Below are positions 1 to 9,438 of a stretch of 64,000 bases of DNA, piece by piece (position 1 is the first letter of the stretch; each line of letters begins with the position of its first letter). Made by a program: the position numbers and the translations under genes. The stretch is from Rhodococcus triatomae (GTDB lineage Bacteria; Actinomycetota; Actinomycetes; Mycobacteriales; Mycobacteriaceae). The notes under the pieces were generated by a model. The model was not told the DNA's origin. It made no database searches and saw nothing but the letters and a program-made list of their open reading frames with translations. The stretch lies in assembly GCF_014217785.1 (NCBI RefSeq), contig NZ_CP048814.1, forward strand, positions 1,302,001-1,366,000. Direction: 5' to 3'.

Positions 1-181
1 GATAGACGTCGACGAGCGCGAGATCGACCGCGTGCTCCTCGACCGCCGCGCGTGCGGCGTCCAGGGTGCCCACCGTGGCGACGACCCGGAAGCCGATGAC
101 CGCCGAGGCTGTTCCGGCGTGCAGTTCGGCGACCCGGAAGTCGTCGTCCACCACCAGCACGGCCAGTTCGGCGCCACTCAT
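1..181 (-). CDS. Response regulator, CitB/DpiA type (C-terminus cut by window edge)
   Basis: Only about 60 N-terminal residues lie in the window; the gene runs off position 1. The fragment has a typical receiver-domain opening, with a hydrophobic strand (LAVLVVDDD) carrying the acidic pair and, near residue 57, LALVDVY, where D is the likely phosphorylated aspartate. Its ATG overlaps the stop of the upstream kinase gene by four bases (ATGA), so the two are translationally coupled. Next to a CitA/DcuS-type kinase, the expected family is CitB/DcuR, with a C-terminal DNA-binding domain outside the window. The inferred role is to activate the adjacent citrate-type transporter in response to an extracellular di- or tricarboxylate. 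Confidence 0.85.
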   Translation of the reverse strand, partial: MSGAELAVLVVDDDFRVAELHAGTASAVIGFRVVATVGTLDAARAAVEEHAVDLALVDVY

Positions 182-1851
182 GCCGTCCCTCCTTCGCACA
201 CGTTCCGTAGCGTCGCCACGAATACCGCGCCGCCCGTGGGATTGTCGCCGGTACGCCTCCCGCCGGGGTCGCCGACGACGACGTCGCCGTCGTACCGGCG
301 GGCCAGCTGCCGGCTCAACGCGAGCCCGATACCGCGGCCACCCGGGCGATCTCCGGCGGGTTTCGTCGTCACCCCCTCGCGGAACACGTCGTCCGGCTCG
401 TCCACCTCGAGGCCCGGGCCGGTGTCGGCCACGGTGACGATCAGATCGCCGGCGTGCTCGACCAGTTCGATCTCCACCTCCGCGGGCCGTGCCTCTCCGG
501 CGGCCGCCGCGTCCACTGCATTGTCGACGAGATTGCCGGCCACCGTCGTCACGTCGACCGGTTCGAGCAGACTGCCCGTCACCCACGTGTTCGCACCGAG
601 CACCAGATTCACGCCCCGTTCGCGCGCGTGCGCGGCCTTCGCCATGAGAAATGCCCGCAGATACGGGTCCTCGACCGTCTCGATGCCCGGAAGGTCCTCA
701 CCGAGGGGTCCCCCTTCGACGAGTCGGTCGAGGTACGCGGCCGCAGCCTCCGTCTCGCCGCCGGCCAGCAGCCCGTGGAGCAGGTGCAGCCGGTTCGCGA
801 ACTCGTGCCGCTGTGCGCGCAGGACGGCGCCGAGGGAACGCACCGCGTCGAGTTCCCGGGTCAGGGTCTGGACGTCCGTGCGGTCCCGCACCGACATCAC
901 CGTTCCCAGGTCGATGCCGTCGCGTTCGACCCGGCTGGCCATCGCGAGGACGACCCGGTCCCCCACCGCCGCGGCGACCGGCTCGTCGGGCAGCGTGCGC
1001 AGCACCTCCCGGAGCCGGGGCGTCAGCCCGATCTCGTCGACGTCGTCGCCCGGACCACCGTGGAGTTGCAGCAGGCGGACCGCCTCCGCCGTCGCCACCG
1101 TGACCGTGCCGTCGCCGTCCTCACCGACGACCCCCTCGCCGAGCCCGTGCAGGACGGCCTCCTGCTCGCGGACCATCTGGGCGAGCTGCTCCGGTTCCAG
1201 CCCCAGCGTCAGGCGCTTCCAGCGGGCGGCGAGCAACGCCGACCCGACGATGCCGGCGAGCAGCGCCAGCCCGGCGACCAGTGCCGTCCAGCGCAGGTCG
1301 GACCACAGATCCGCGCGCACCTGCTCGGTGGACACCCCGACGCTGACCTCGCCGACGACGGCTCCGCTGCCGGGATCGGTGACCGGCACCTTCGCCCGCA
1401 CCGAGTCCCCGAGTGTCCCCCGTTCGCGGACCACGACCTCACGCCCTGCCAGCGCCTCGTCCGGATCGGTGCTCACGCGCAGACCGAGCAGAGCAGGGTC
1501 CGGATGCGCCAGCCGCAGCCCCTTCTCGTCGGTGACGACGACGAACAGCGACTCGGTGGCGGTCCGGATCGACTCGGCGGTGCGCTGCACGACGCCGTCG
1601 ACGAGTTCGGGATTTCCCGGGCCGACCACCCCGTCGTCGGCGGCGGCGAGGCGGCCGACGTCCGCGCGCACCATCGGATCCGCGGCCACCGACCGCGCCA
1701 CGGCCAGTGCGCGCTGACCGTGTTCGTCGGTCACCCGCCCCTCGGTGGTGCTGGCGAAGAACCCGTATCCGACGACGAGCGCCACTCCGACGACGGCCGT
1801 CTGCAACACGAGGACCTGGGTCCGCAGCCTCACGTTCGCTCCCGGTCGCAC
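178..1851 (-). CDS. Sensor histidine kinase, CitA/DcuS/DpiB family
   Basis: A 557-residue membrane kinase. Helix 1 spans about residues 10-32 and helix 2 about 186-210. Between them is a roughly 150-residue extracytoplasmic sensor with the family motif RALAVARSVAADP just after helix 1. A cytoplasmic PAS-like region (about 220-330) precedes the phosphoacceptor box RHEFANRLH (His near 349), the form seen in CitA/DcuS rather than in classical HisKA kinases. The ATPase domain shows the N-box NLVDNAVDAA (about 440), DTGPGL and GGRGIGLAL. The family senses citrate or C4-dicarboxylates outside the cell. The start is a GTG behind a GAGGTGAT-like site. It lies 28 bases after the transporter gene and overlaps the regulator gene, so the three form one operon. 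Confidence 0.92.
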   Translation of the reverse strand: MRPGANVRLRTQVLVLQTAVVGVALVVGYGFFASTTEGRVTDEHGQRALAVARSVAADPMVRADVGRLAAADDGVVGPGNPELVDGVVQRTAESIRTATESLFVVVTDEKGLRLAHPDPALLGLRVSTDPDEALAGREVVVRERGTLGDSVRAKVPVTDPGSGAVVGEVSVGVSTEQVRADLWSDLRWTALVAGLALLAGIVGSALLAARWKRLTLGLEPEQLAQMVREQEAVLHGLGEGVVGEDGDGTVTVATAEAVRLLQLHGGPGDDVDEIGLTPRLREVLRTLPDEPVAAAVGDRVVLAMASRVERDGIDLGTVMSVRDRTDVQTLTRELDAVRSLGAVLRAQRHEFANRLHLLHGLLAGGETEAAAAYLDRLVEGGPLGEDLPGIETVEDPYLRAFLMAKAAHARERGVNLVLGANTWVTGSLLEPVDVTTVAGNLVDNAVDAAAAGEARPAEVEIELVEHAGDLIVTVADTGPGLEVDEPDDVFREGVTTKPAGDRPGGRGIGLALSRQLARRYDGDVVVGDPGGRRTGDNPTGGAVFVATLRNVCEGGTA

Positions 1852-1879
1852 ATCACCTCAGTCTGCACGGCTCACCGGG

Positions 1880-3286
1880 CTATCCCAACGGAATCTGGCC
1901 GAGGACGACGCCGACGACGAGCATCACGATCGACACCAGCGCCGCTCGCCAGAGCACCTTGCGGTGGTGGTCGGCCAGCGAGACCCCGGCCAGAGTCACC
2001 AGCAACAGGATCGCCGGAACCAGCGGACTCTGCATGTGGACCGGCTGGCCGGTGATGGAGGCCCGGGCCATCTCCACCGGCTCGATGCCGTACTGCGCGG
2101 CGGTCTCGGTGAGTACGGGGAGCACGCCGAAGTAGAACGCGTCGTTGGTCATGAAGAACGTGAACGGGATGCTCAGGACGCCGGTGATCACGGCGAGGAA
2201 GGGGCCGAGTCCGTCCGGGATGACACCCGTGAGCCACAGGGCCATCTCCTCCACCATCCCGGTCCCCTGGAACACTCCGGTGAGGACCGCGGCGGCGAAC
2301 ACCATCGCCACGACGGAGACGATCGACGAGGAGTGCCGGGCGATCGCCTCGGACTGGTCGGCGACGCGGGGGAAGTTCACGGCCAGGGCGATGCCCGCGG
2401 CGATCATGAACAGCACCGGGATCGGGAGGATGTCGAGCCCGAGCACCACCAGCAGTACGGCGGTGAGTCCCGCATTGAACGGCAGCAGACGGGGCCGGAG
2501 CGTGGCACGATTCGGGTCGAGGCCTCCCGCCAGCTGCCCGACCTCGCCGACCTCGCCGCCACCGGCGTCGCCGGACCCGCCGCCGGTGCGGGGCTCGTCA
2601 CCACCCGCGGAGCCGGTCGGTGTCCGGGTCGAGCCGGCCGCCGCGAGGATCGGCTCCGAGGTGAGGACCAGCTTGCCGATGCGCCGTCGCTCCATCACCC
2701 CGAGGTGGACCGAGAACAGCATGACGACGACGAGGCCGGCGATCAGGGACGGAATCATCGGCACGAACACCTCGGACGGCGAGAGGCCGAGGGCACTCGC
2801 CGCACGCACGGTCGGTCCACCCCACGGGATGATGTTCATGGTGGCGTTCGAGAGCCCGGCCACGACGGTGAGGACCACCGGGCTGACCCGCAGTTTCAGG
2901 TAGAGCGGCAGCATCGCGGACGTGGTGATGATGAACGTCGTCGACCCGTCGCCGTCCAGCGAGACCACCATCGCGAGTACTGCGGTGCCGACGACCAGCC
3001 GGGCCGGATCGTCGCGGACCAGCCGCAGGATCAGTCGGACCAGCGGATCGAACAGGCCGACGTCGATCATGATCCCGAAGAAGATGATCGCGAAGAACAG
3101 CAGCGCCGCGGTGGGCGCGAGGCTCTCGATCCCGTCGAGAACCATCGATCCCAGATCGGTGCCTGCCCCCGCGACCAGCCCGAATGCGACCGGGACGAGG
3201 ATCAGCCCGACGACGGGCGTCGCCCGCTTGGCCAGGATGAGATACATGAACGTGGCGACCATGAGGAAGCCGAGTGCTACGAGCAT
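1880..3286 (-). CDS. Citrate transporter, CitMHS family
   Basis: A polytopic membrane protein of 468 residues, the usual CitMHS length. It starts MLVALGFLMVATFMYLIL, like known CitM/CitH proteins, which import citrate complexed with a divalent metal in symport with protons. Many hydrophobic segments surround a hydrophilic Gly/Glu-rich loop near residues 245-290. The reading frame stays open 52 codons further upstream, but the ATG at 3286 has a good AAGGTGGG site and matches the family N-terminus, so I chose it. The kinase and regulator follow immediately. In this family the two-component system usually controls the transporter, so citrate-inducible uptake is the likely job. Which metal-citrate complex is carried cannot be read from the sequence. 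Confidence 0.9.
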   Translation of the reverse strand: MLVALGFLMVATFMYLILAKRATPVVGLILVPVAFGLVAGAGTDLGSMVLDGIESLAPTAALLFFAIIFFGIMIDVGLFDPLVRLILRLVRDDPARLVVGTAVLAMVVSLDGDGSTTFIITTSAMLPLYLKLRVSPVVLTVVAGLSNATMNIIPWGGPTVRAASALGLSPSEVFVPMIPSLIAGLVVVMLFSVHLGVMERRRIGKLVLTSEPILAAAGSTRTPTGSAGGDEPRTGGGSGDAGGGEVGEVGQLAGGLDPNRATLRPRLLPFNAGLTAVLLVVLGLDILPIPVLFMIAAGIALAVNFPRVADQSEAIARHSSSIVSVVAMVFAAAVLTGVFQGTGMVEEMALWLTGVIPDGLGPFLAVITGVLSIPFTFFMTNDAFYFGVLPVLTETAAQYGIEPVEMARASITGQPVHMQSPLVPAILLLVTLAGVSLADHHRKVLWRAALVSIVMLVVGVVLGQIPLG

Positions 3287-3465
3287 CGTTGCCCACCTTC
3301 TCGTTTCGGGCCCGCGTCTACCGAGTCGCGGTTTCCGTCGAGTGTGGGGCAGGACACAGTGTCCGAACATGCTCGCGTGCAATTGCGATGTTCTGTGCAT
3401 TCTGCTCGAGTGCTTCGACCGGGCTGGCGGGGCACGCCGCACTCCCGATCCGATAGTTTCGACGT

Positions 3466-4131
3466 GTGCGACATTTCGATTTCCCCGTCGATCACGGCCA
3501 TGCCCGGTCGGTGAATCAGACCCTCGCGGACATGCGCCGCCTCCAGGTGTCCTCCGGCGTGGTGGCCCTCGCTCTCACCGTCGGGGCGGTGGTGCTGTTC
3601 GTGGTCGGAGACCTGTGGTCGACGATCCTCGGCGTCGTCGTCGCGGCAGCCGCCCTCACCTGTATCTGGCTGGTGCTGTGGGTACCGCGCAAGGTGGGCA
3701 GCATCGAGGACCTGTACGCGAACGGGCCTCTGGTTCCCGCCGTCGTCGGCACGGTGCATCCCCGCGGGGTGACGCTGCTGTCGCTGATCGACGTCGCCAA
3801 GCCGGGCCACGGGCCGACCTATGCGCTGGTGACCCGCAACATCCCGGTGCGGCCGAAGCAGCGGCCACGCGTCGGCGACCGGGTGCCGTCGGTGGGCCTG
3901 CTCAACGACCGCACCAAGCGCAATCGCGACGACACCTGGGAGATGGTCAGCCTGATGCCCGTCGAGTGGGGCACACGCGACGTCGCCGTCCATGCCCGCG
4001 CCGAGGCACAGATCCCGGACGTGGAATGGCAGTTCCTCGCGTCCCGCATCGACGAGGCCGAGCAGATCCGGACCAGCCGCGCACAGCGGCAGGTGCTTCC
4101 GATCGCCGAACTGCCGGACGAGTTGCGCTGA
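3466..4131 (+). CDS. DUF3239-like membrane protein
   Basis: A 221-residue protein with two adjacent hydrophobic helices at about residues 30-75, then a soluble domain containing VHPRGVTLLSLIDV, RVGDRVPSVGLL and MPVEWGT. These blocks match my memory of the corynebacterial DUF3239 family, whose function is unknown. Translation probably begins at the GTG at 3466. A short divergent intergenic region of about 180 bases separates it from the citrate transporter. It ends six bases from the convergent oxidoreductase gene. No enzymatic motif was recognised. Confidence 0.7.
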   Translation: MRHFDFPVDHGHARSVNQTLADMRRLQVSSGVVALALTVGAVVLFVVGDLWSTILGVVVAAAALTCIWLVLWVPRKVGSIEDLYANGPLVPAVVGTVHPRGVTLLSLIDVAKPGHGPTYALVTRNIPVRPKQRPRVGDRVPSVGLLNDRTKRNRDDTWEMVSLMPVEWGTRDVAVHARAEAQIPDVEWQFLASRIDEAEQIRTSRAQRQVLPIAELPDELR

Positions 4132-4137
4132 CCGGGT

Positions 4138-5124
4138 TCACCGGAGTGCGGGCAGTACTTCCCGCTCGAAGAGTTCGATGCCCGAGGTGTCGTAGGCGGC
4201 CTCGGGGAAGTAGAAGATTCCGTACCCGAGGCCGAGTTCCTTCAGCCGGCCGAGGTTCTCGACGATCTGCTCCGGCGTGCCCACACCGGGCATCCCTCGG
4301 AATGCCTGCAGTGCACCCTCGGCGGCAGCCTCCCCCACGTGAGGCGTCAACCGGTTCCGGAGATCGATCAACCGCTGCTCGACCTCGGCCTCGGTGGACC
4401 CGATGGCGACGTTGTAGTTGGACGAGCGGACGATGGCGTCGAAGTCGGTGCCGACGTCGGCGCAGTGCTCACGCAGGATGTCCGACTTGGCGGCGAAGCC
4501 CTCCGGGGTGCCGTCGAAGTTGGTGTATCGGGCGTACTTCGCGGCGATCTTCAGTGTCACCTTCTCGCCGCCTCCGGCGATCCACAGGGGAATGCCGCCG
4601 TCCTGCAGTGGCAGCGGCCGGACGATCGCGCCGTCCACCTGGTAGTGATTGCCGTCGAGGGTGGCCGTTCCCGTGGTCCAGGCCTGCCGCATGATCTGCA
4701 CGCCCTCGTCGAGGCGTCCGAGACGCGTTCCCGCCGAGGGAAAACCGTATCCGTATGCCCGCCACTCGTGTTCGTACCAGCCACCGCCGATGCCCATCTC
4801 GACACGGCCGCCGGAGATGATGTCCGTGGTGGCCGCCACCTTCGCGAGGTAGGCCGGGTTGCGATAGCTCACCGCGGTGCACATCTGACCGAGCCGCACC
4901 TCCGAGGTGACGGCCGCGAACGCCGCCATCAGCGTCCACGCCTCGTGGGTGGCTTCCTCGGTCGGTGCAGGAACGGTGTGGAAATGGTCGTAGACCCAGA
5001 GCGAATCCCACGGCCCGCGGTCGGCGCGCAGCGCGAGATCACGCATCGTCGCCCACTGGTCGGCGGGGTCGACGCCGACGAGATCGAGACGCCAGCCCTG
5101 GGGAATGAACAAACCGAATCGCAT
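4138..5124 (-). CDS. LLM-class F420-dependent oxidoreductase
   Basis: A 328-residue member of the luciferase-like monooxygenase fold. Diagnostic stretches are MRFGLFIPQG at the N-terminus, WDSLWVYDHF, the glycine-rich turn ISGGRVEMGIGGGWYEHEW, and IVRPLPLQDGGIPLWIAGGG, which shapes the flavin/F420 phosphate site. This subgroup normally uses F420 rather than FMN, but the substrate cannot be read. It is the last gene of the minus-strand operon that begins with the sulfonate-type ABC transporter, 14 bases after the MFS gene. That position suggests a role in breaking down the imported organosulfur compound. Confidence 0.85.
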   Translation of the reverse strand: MRFGLFIPQGWRLDLVGVDPADQWATMRDLALRADRGPWDSLWVYDHFHTVPAPTEEATHEAWTLMAAFAAVTSEVRLGQMCTAVSYRNPAYLAKVAATTDIISGGRVEMGIGGGWYEHEWRAYGYGFPSAGTRLGRLDEGVQIMRQAWTTGTATLDGNHYQVDGAIVRPLPLQDGGIPLWIAGGGEKVTLKIAAKYARYTNFDGTPEGFAAKSDILREHCADVGTDFDAIVRSSNYNVAIGSTEAEVEQRLIDLRNRLTPHVGEAAAEGALQAFRGMPGVGTPEQIVENLGRLKELGLGYGIFYFPEAAYDTSGIELFEREVLPALR

Positions 5125-5138
5125 GTGCCGGATCCTAT

Positions 5139-6416
5139 CTACACTGTCGTGGCCTGAGGTGATGCGGCTTTCTCCGCGGTGGAACGGCCCGGCGGGCTGC
5201 TCGCCGGCTCCGTCGGCACGGCCGGACGCGGTGGCGGCCAGGGCACGTAACGGGGGATGTACCGGAACAGGATTCCGGCACCGAGGACCGCGGATCCGCC
5301 CAGTGCGACGATCGCGCCGCCGAGCGGGACGACCGCGGCCAGGGCGCCCACCGCGAACGGCCCGGCGAACATGCCGGAGTCGTGGGTCAGTCGCCAGGCG
5401 GCGAGGAACTCCGCGCGAGTGGCGGGAGGAGCGGTGTCGGCGCCGAGGGTCATGATGACGCCGTTCCCGAAGCCGTTTCCGATGCCGAGCACCACCGCGA
5501 CCGCCATGATCGTGACGAGATCATGGGACAGAGGTATCAGCGCATAGGACAGCCCGAGAACGAGCAGGGACGGCACCGCGACGAATCTGCGGCCGTACCT
5601 GTCCATGAGCCGTCCAGCCGGATACGAGCACAGCAGATCGACGGCGGCACCCACGGCGAACACCAGACTGACCTGGGCCGCATCGAGTCCGATGTGCGCG
5701 GCCCACAGCGGCAGCACCGCTTCCCGGGACGCACGGGCGGCGCCCATGAGCAGCGACCCCGATCCCAGCGTCAGCAACAACCGCCGGTGGCGGGACAGGA
5801 TCGACGGCAACGTCGCGTGAGTGGGGCCCGTGGCACTGCCCGAGGCGGCTCGCGGGATGTCGGGCACCCGCGCCATCAGCCAGCCGGAGACGAGGATTCC
5901 GACGAACTGCACGACGAAACCGCCGCGCACGCCGAGAAGGAGGATCACGCCGGCACCGATCAGGGGGCCGATGAAGAACCCGAGCCGCCACATCGCCGCG
6001 AATGCCGACATCGCCCTGGCCCGTGCCTCGATCGGGACGGCCTCGGCGAGGTAGCTCTGCCGCGCCAGCCCCCAGACCGCATTCGCCAGGCCCGTCATCA
6101 GCGCGCCGACCGCGAGCATCCACGGGGCCACCGAGAAGAGGGCCACCAGGACACCGGCGGCACCGAGGAGACTGCCGCCGATGATCGACCGACGCTCGCC
6201 GAACTTCGCCACGAGACGGCCCGCGGGGAGGTCGCCGAGCACCGCACCCAGCCCGACGGCCGCGACGATGAGGCCGGACACCGCCACCGACGCACCGAGA
6301 TCGCGTGCGACGAGCGCGATGACCGGGGCGCCCGCACCCTGGCCGATCCCGAAGATGGCGGCCGGGACGAACACGGTGCCGAAGAAGGGACGCAGCGGTG
6401 ACGAACTCCGCGTCAT
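5139..6416 (-). CDS. MFS transporter
   Basis: A 425-residue major facilitator protein with about twelve hydrophobic segments. The inter-helix motif GDLPAGRLVAKFGERR (after helix 2) is repeated in the second half as DLLCSYPAGRLMDRYGRR, as expected of the duplicated MFS fold. The C-terminal 35 residues are a disordered Pro/Ser tail. Its start overlaps the stop of the NtaA-like gene (ATGA at 6413-6416), so it is coupled to a monooxygenase gene inside a sulfonate-type operon. It may export a reaction product or a toxic substrate, but the substrate is not deducible. Confidence 0.88.
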   Translation of the reverse strand: MTRSSSPLRPFFGTVFVPAAIFGIGQGAGAPVIALVARDLGASVAVSGLIVAAVGLGAVLGDLPAGRLVAKFGERRSIIGGSLLGAAGVLVALFSVAPWMLAVGALMTGLANAVWGLARQSYLAEAVPIEARARAMSAFAAMWRLGFFIGPLIGAGVILLLGVRGGFVVQFVGILVSGWLMARVPDIPRAASGSATGPTHATLPSILSRHRRLLLTLGSGSLLMGAARASREAVLPLWAAHIGLDAAQVSLVFAVGAAVDLLCSYPAGRLMDRYGRRFVAVPSLLVLGLSYALIPLSHDLVTIMAVAVVLGIGNGFGNGVIMTLGADTAPPATRAEFLAAWRLTHDSGMFAGPFAVGALAAVVPLGGAIVALGGSAVLGAGILFRYIPRYVPWPPPRPAVPTEPASSPPGRSTAEKAASPQATTV

Positions 6417-7765
6417 GCGCTCACGTCGCGCCCTGCGTGCCGCCCTCCGTCCGCGGCGAACCGGTTGCCCGGCTCCGCCAGCCCGTAGTGACCGCGCAGC
6501 GTCGTCTCGGCGTAGTCGGTCCGGAACAGCCCTCGCTGCTGCAGGATCGGCACCACTCGGTCGACGAAGTCCTCGAGCCCACCGGGCAGATACGGGGGCA
6601 TGATGTTGAATCCGTCCGCGGCGCCCTGCTCGAACCAGACCTGCAATTCGTCCGCGATCTGCTCGGGTGTGCCGGCGAAGGTACGGTGTCCGCGACCGCC
6701 GCCGAGACGCGCGATCAGCTCACGCACCGTGAGTGATTCGCTCTCCGCGAGGTCACGTACCAACTGGTAGCGGCTCTTGTGTCCCTCGATCTGTTCGAGC
6801 GGTGGCAACGGGGGCAGTGGCGCGTCGAGAGCGTGCTCGGTGAGGTCCACGCCGAGTAGGGTCGACAGCTGCCGGAGCGAGTACTCCGGCGAGATCAGGT
6901 CGGTGAAGGACTGTTCGAGCGCCTTCGCCTCCTCCTCGGTGTCCGCGATGAAGGGCACGATTCCCGGGAGCACCTTCAACTCGTCCGGGTGCCGGCCGTG
7001 CCGCACCACCCTCGCCTTCAGGTCCCGGTAGAACTCCTGCCCCTGATCGAGGGACCGTTGTGCGGTGAAGACCGCCTCGGCGTGCCGGGCGGCGAATTCC
7101 TTGCCGCTCTCCGAGGATCCGGCCTGGACCAGAAGCGGACGACCCTGCTCGGATCGCGGCGAGTTCAGCGGCCCGCGCACCCGGAAACGTTCACCGACGT
7201 GGTCGACGGGGTGCACCCTGACCGGGTCCGCGAACACACCGCTCTCGCGGTCGAGGACGACCGCACCGTCCTCCCAGCTGTCCCACAGGGCCAGCGCGAC
7301 ATCGACGAACTCCTCGGCCCGCTCGTAGCGCCCTCGGTGCTGTGGGATGCCGTCGAGACCGAAGTTCGCGGCCTCGTCGGCGCCCGCCGATGTCACGATG
7401 TTCCAGCCCGCGCGTCCTCCACTGATGTGGTCGAGGGACGCGAATTTGCGAGCGAGGTGGTAGGGATCGCCGTAGCTCGTCGAGGCGGTCGCGATGAGCC
7501 CTACCCGCTCCGTGACGACGGCGATGGCGGACAACAGCGTGACGGGCTCGAAGATCGCCTGCGAGTTGTGCTTGATCCGCGGGCCGACCGCGAGCCCGTC
7601 CGCGAAGAACACCGAATCGAGCTTGCCGCGTTCGGCGATACGGCCCAACTCCTGGAAGTGCGTGACGTCGAGCACCCGGCGGGCGTCGGTGCGCGGATGC
7701 CGCCACGCCGCCTCGTGGTGACCTACGCCCATCAGGAAGGCGTTGAGGTGGAACTGCTTGGTCAT
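6413..7765 (-). CDS. FMN-dependent monooxygenase, NtaA/SnaA/DszA family
   Basis: A 450-residue flavin monooxygenase. The opening FHLNAFLMGVGHHEAAWRHP, then DSVFFADG, ASLDHISGGRAGWNIVTS and RYERAEEFVDVALALWDSW, are hallmarks of the two-component nitrilotriacetate / pristinamycin / dibenzothiophene-sulfone monooxygenase family. These enzymes use FMNH2 supplied by a separate reductase; no reductase gene is seen here. The gene follows the ABC permease by 12 bases and overlaps the MFS gene. With a sulfonate/taurine-type importer in the same operon, C-S bond cleavage of an organosulfur compound is a reasonable inference. A paralogue at 39628-40908 is under different control. Confidence 0.9.
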   Translation of the reverse strand: MTKQFHLNAFLMGVGHHEAAWRHPRTDARRVLDVTHFQELGRIAERGKLDSVFFADGLAVGPRIKHNSQAIFEPVTLLSAIAVVTERVGLIATASTSYGDPYHLARKFASLDHISGGRAGWNIVTSAGADEAANFGLDGIPQHRGRYERAEEFVDVALALWDSWEDGAVVLDRESGVFADPVRVHPVDHVGERFRVRGPLNSPRSEQGRPLLVQAGSSESGKEFAARHAEAVFTAQRSLDQGQEFYRDLKARVVRHGRHPDELKVLPGIVPFIADTEEEAKALEQSFTDLISPEYSLRQLSTLLGVDLTEHALDAPLPPLPPLEQIEGHKSRYQLVRDLAESESLTVRELIARLGGGRGHRTFAGTPEQIADELQVWFEQGAADGFNIMPPYLPGGLEDFVDRVVPILQQRGLFRTDYAETTLRGHYGLAEPGNRFAADGGRHAGRDVSA

Positions 7766-7777
7766 GAACCGTCTCTT

Positions 7778-8638
7778 CTAGTTGGTCTCACGCCACCGTG
7801 AGAGCCTGCGCTCGATAGTGACGAGGATGGCATTGAGCGTGACCCCGAGAATCGAGATCGCGACGATGCCCGCGTACATGTCGGGGATCTGGAAGTTCAA
7901 CTGCGAGGCGGTGATCAGGTATCCCAGCCCCGCTTTCGCGCCGACCATCTCGGCGGCGATGAGCACCAGGATGGATGCCGCTGCAGCCATCCGGATACCG
8001 GTGAAGATCGTCGGCACCGCGGCGGGCAGCACCACCTTCTGGAACAGCCGCACGGGAGGCAGGCCGAGCGAGGAGGCGGACTTGATGAGCAGGGGGTCGA
8101 CGGTGCGCACCCCGGAAATGGTGTTCAGCAGGATCGGGAAGGTGCAGGCGAAGATCACCAGCGCGATCTTCGACTCCTCGCCGATGCCGAGGATGAGGAC
8201 GAACACCGGCAGCAACGCGAGTGCCGCGGTGTTGCGGAACACCTCGAGGATCGGGCTGAGGAACTCCGAGACCGGGCGGTACCACGCGATGGCGATACCG
8301 AGCGGAATGGCGATCACGACGGCGATCGAGAATCCGATGACGGCGCGAGTGAGGCTGGCCGACAGGTGTTCCCACAGCTGACCCGAGGACGCGAGACCGA
8401 AGAGCGCGTCGATGACGGTACTGAACGGCGGCAGGAAGACCTCGTCGGCGAGCCCGACCCGTGGTGCGAGTTCCCACAAGCCGAGGAACGCCAGGATCGC
8501 GATCGAGGGCTTGGTCACCCGCCACAGCGCCGCTCGCGTCGCGGCACCACGGACCACCGGCGGCTCGGGGGCTGCGGTGGCCGGCGTCGGCGAGACCGTG
8601 GGCTCTTCGACCGGTGGGGTCGCGAGTGCGCTAGACAT
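7778..8638 (-). CDS. ABC transporter permease, SsuC/TauC type
   Basis: A 286-residue inner-membrane permease of the nitrate/sulfonate/bicarbonate class. A Pro-rich cytoplasmic tail of about 35 residues precedes roughly six helices. The EAA loop, which contacts the ATPase, is visible around LGLPPVRLFQKVVLPAAVPT. An upstream in-frame start exists, but the ATG at 8638 has an AAGGAGATC ribosome site inside the end of the ATPase gene, giving an eight-base overlap and translational coupling. It works with the two preceding genes. Confidence 0.9.
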   Translation of the reverse strand: MSSALATPPVEEPTVSPTPATAAPEPPVVRGAATRAALWRVTKPSIAILAFLGLWELAPRVGLADEVFLPPFSTVIDALFGLASSGQLWEHLSASLTRAVIGFSIAVVIAIPLGIAIAWYRPVSEFLSPILEVFRNTAALALLPVFVLILGIGEESKIALVIFACTFPILLNTISGVRTVDPLLIKSASSLGLPPVRLFQKVVLPAAVPTIFTGIRMAAAASILVLIAAEMVGAKAGLGYLITASQLNFQIPDMYAGIVAISILGVTLNAILVTIERRLSRWRETN

Positions 8639-9437
8639 GGGCGATCTCCTTCTTCTGGGCGCGCTCGACCTCACCGTGCAGGAGGCTCCAGATGCGGTGG
8701 CGGTATTCGCGGAACTGCTCGGAGGAGCGGGTGTCCTCCCCGGAACGATCGATGTCCACGTCGACGAACGTCTTCACCCGGCCGGGACGCGAGGTGAGGA
8801 CCGCAACCCGCTGTCCGAGGTACACGGCCTCGTCGATTCCGTGCGTGATGAACAGGATCGTCTTGCCGGTCGTCTTCCAGATCCGGAGCAGCTCGTCCTG
8901 CAACGACTCCCTGGTCTGTGCGTCGAGCGCGGCGAACGGCTCGTCCATGAGCAGCACCTCGGGGTCGAAGGCGAGGCTGCGCGCGATCGCCACCCGCTGC
9001 TTCATCCCCCCGGACAGCTCGTGCGGGTACCGCTCCGCGAACCCGCTCAGCCCGACGAGCTCCAGGTAGTGGTCGGCGATCTCGCGCCGCTCCTTCTTCG
9101 GCAGGCCCTTCGCCTCCAGCCCGAACTCGATGTTGTGCCGGGCGGTGCGCCACGGCAACAACGCGTACTGCTGGAAGACGATTCCGCGATCGAGACCGGG
9201 ACCGGACACGGGGACCCCGTCGAGGAGGATCCGGCCGGTACTCGGCGTCGTCAGCCCACCGAGCAGATCGAGCAGGGTCGACTTTCCGCAGCCGCTGGGG
9301 CCGACGAGGACGAGGAACTCCCCCTCGGCGACCCGGATGTCGATGTCCTCGATCGCGGTCAACTGCTCACCGGTGCCACGGATCGGGAAGGTCTTGCTGA
9401 CGTGCTCGATACTGAGTTTGCTCGTGGTGCCGGTCAT
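8631..9437 (-). CDS. ABC transporter ATP-binding protein, SsuB/TauB type
   Basis: A 268-residue ATPase with Walker [10 protein letters not shown], a Q-loop in IVFQQYALLPW, signature LSGGMKQR and Walker B VLLMDEPFAAL followed by the H-loop FITHGIDEA. The sequence resembles SsuB/TauB/NrtD proteins that energise uptake of sulfonates, taurine or nitrate. The reading frame is open for 40 codons upstream, but the ATG at 9437 has GGAGGG at the right distance and lies one base after the stop of the binding-protein gene. Confidence 0.92.
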   Translation of the reverse strand: MTGTTSKLSIEHVSKTFPIRGTGEQLTAIEDIDIRVAEGEFLVLVGPSGCGKSTLLDLLGGLTTPSTGRILLDGVPVSGPGLDRGIVFQQYALLPWRTARHNIEFGLEAKGLPKKERREIADHYLELVGLSGFAERYPHELSGGMKQRVAIARSLAFDPEVLLMDEPFAALDAQTRESLQDELLRIWKTTGKTILFITHGIDEAVYLGQRVAVLTSRPGRVKTFVDVDIDRSGEDTRSSEQFREYRHRIWSLLHGEVERAQKKEIAHV

Positions 9438-9438
9438 C

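Noticed and set aside
1745-3514. Long plus-strand frame opposite the citrate transporter (589 codons)
   Set aside because: Very high in His, Asp, Glu and Arg, typical of an antisense frame of a membrane protein gene. The minus strand carries a well-conserved CitMHS protein.
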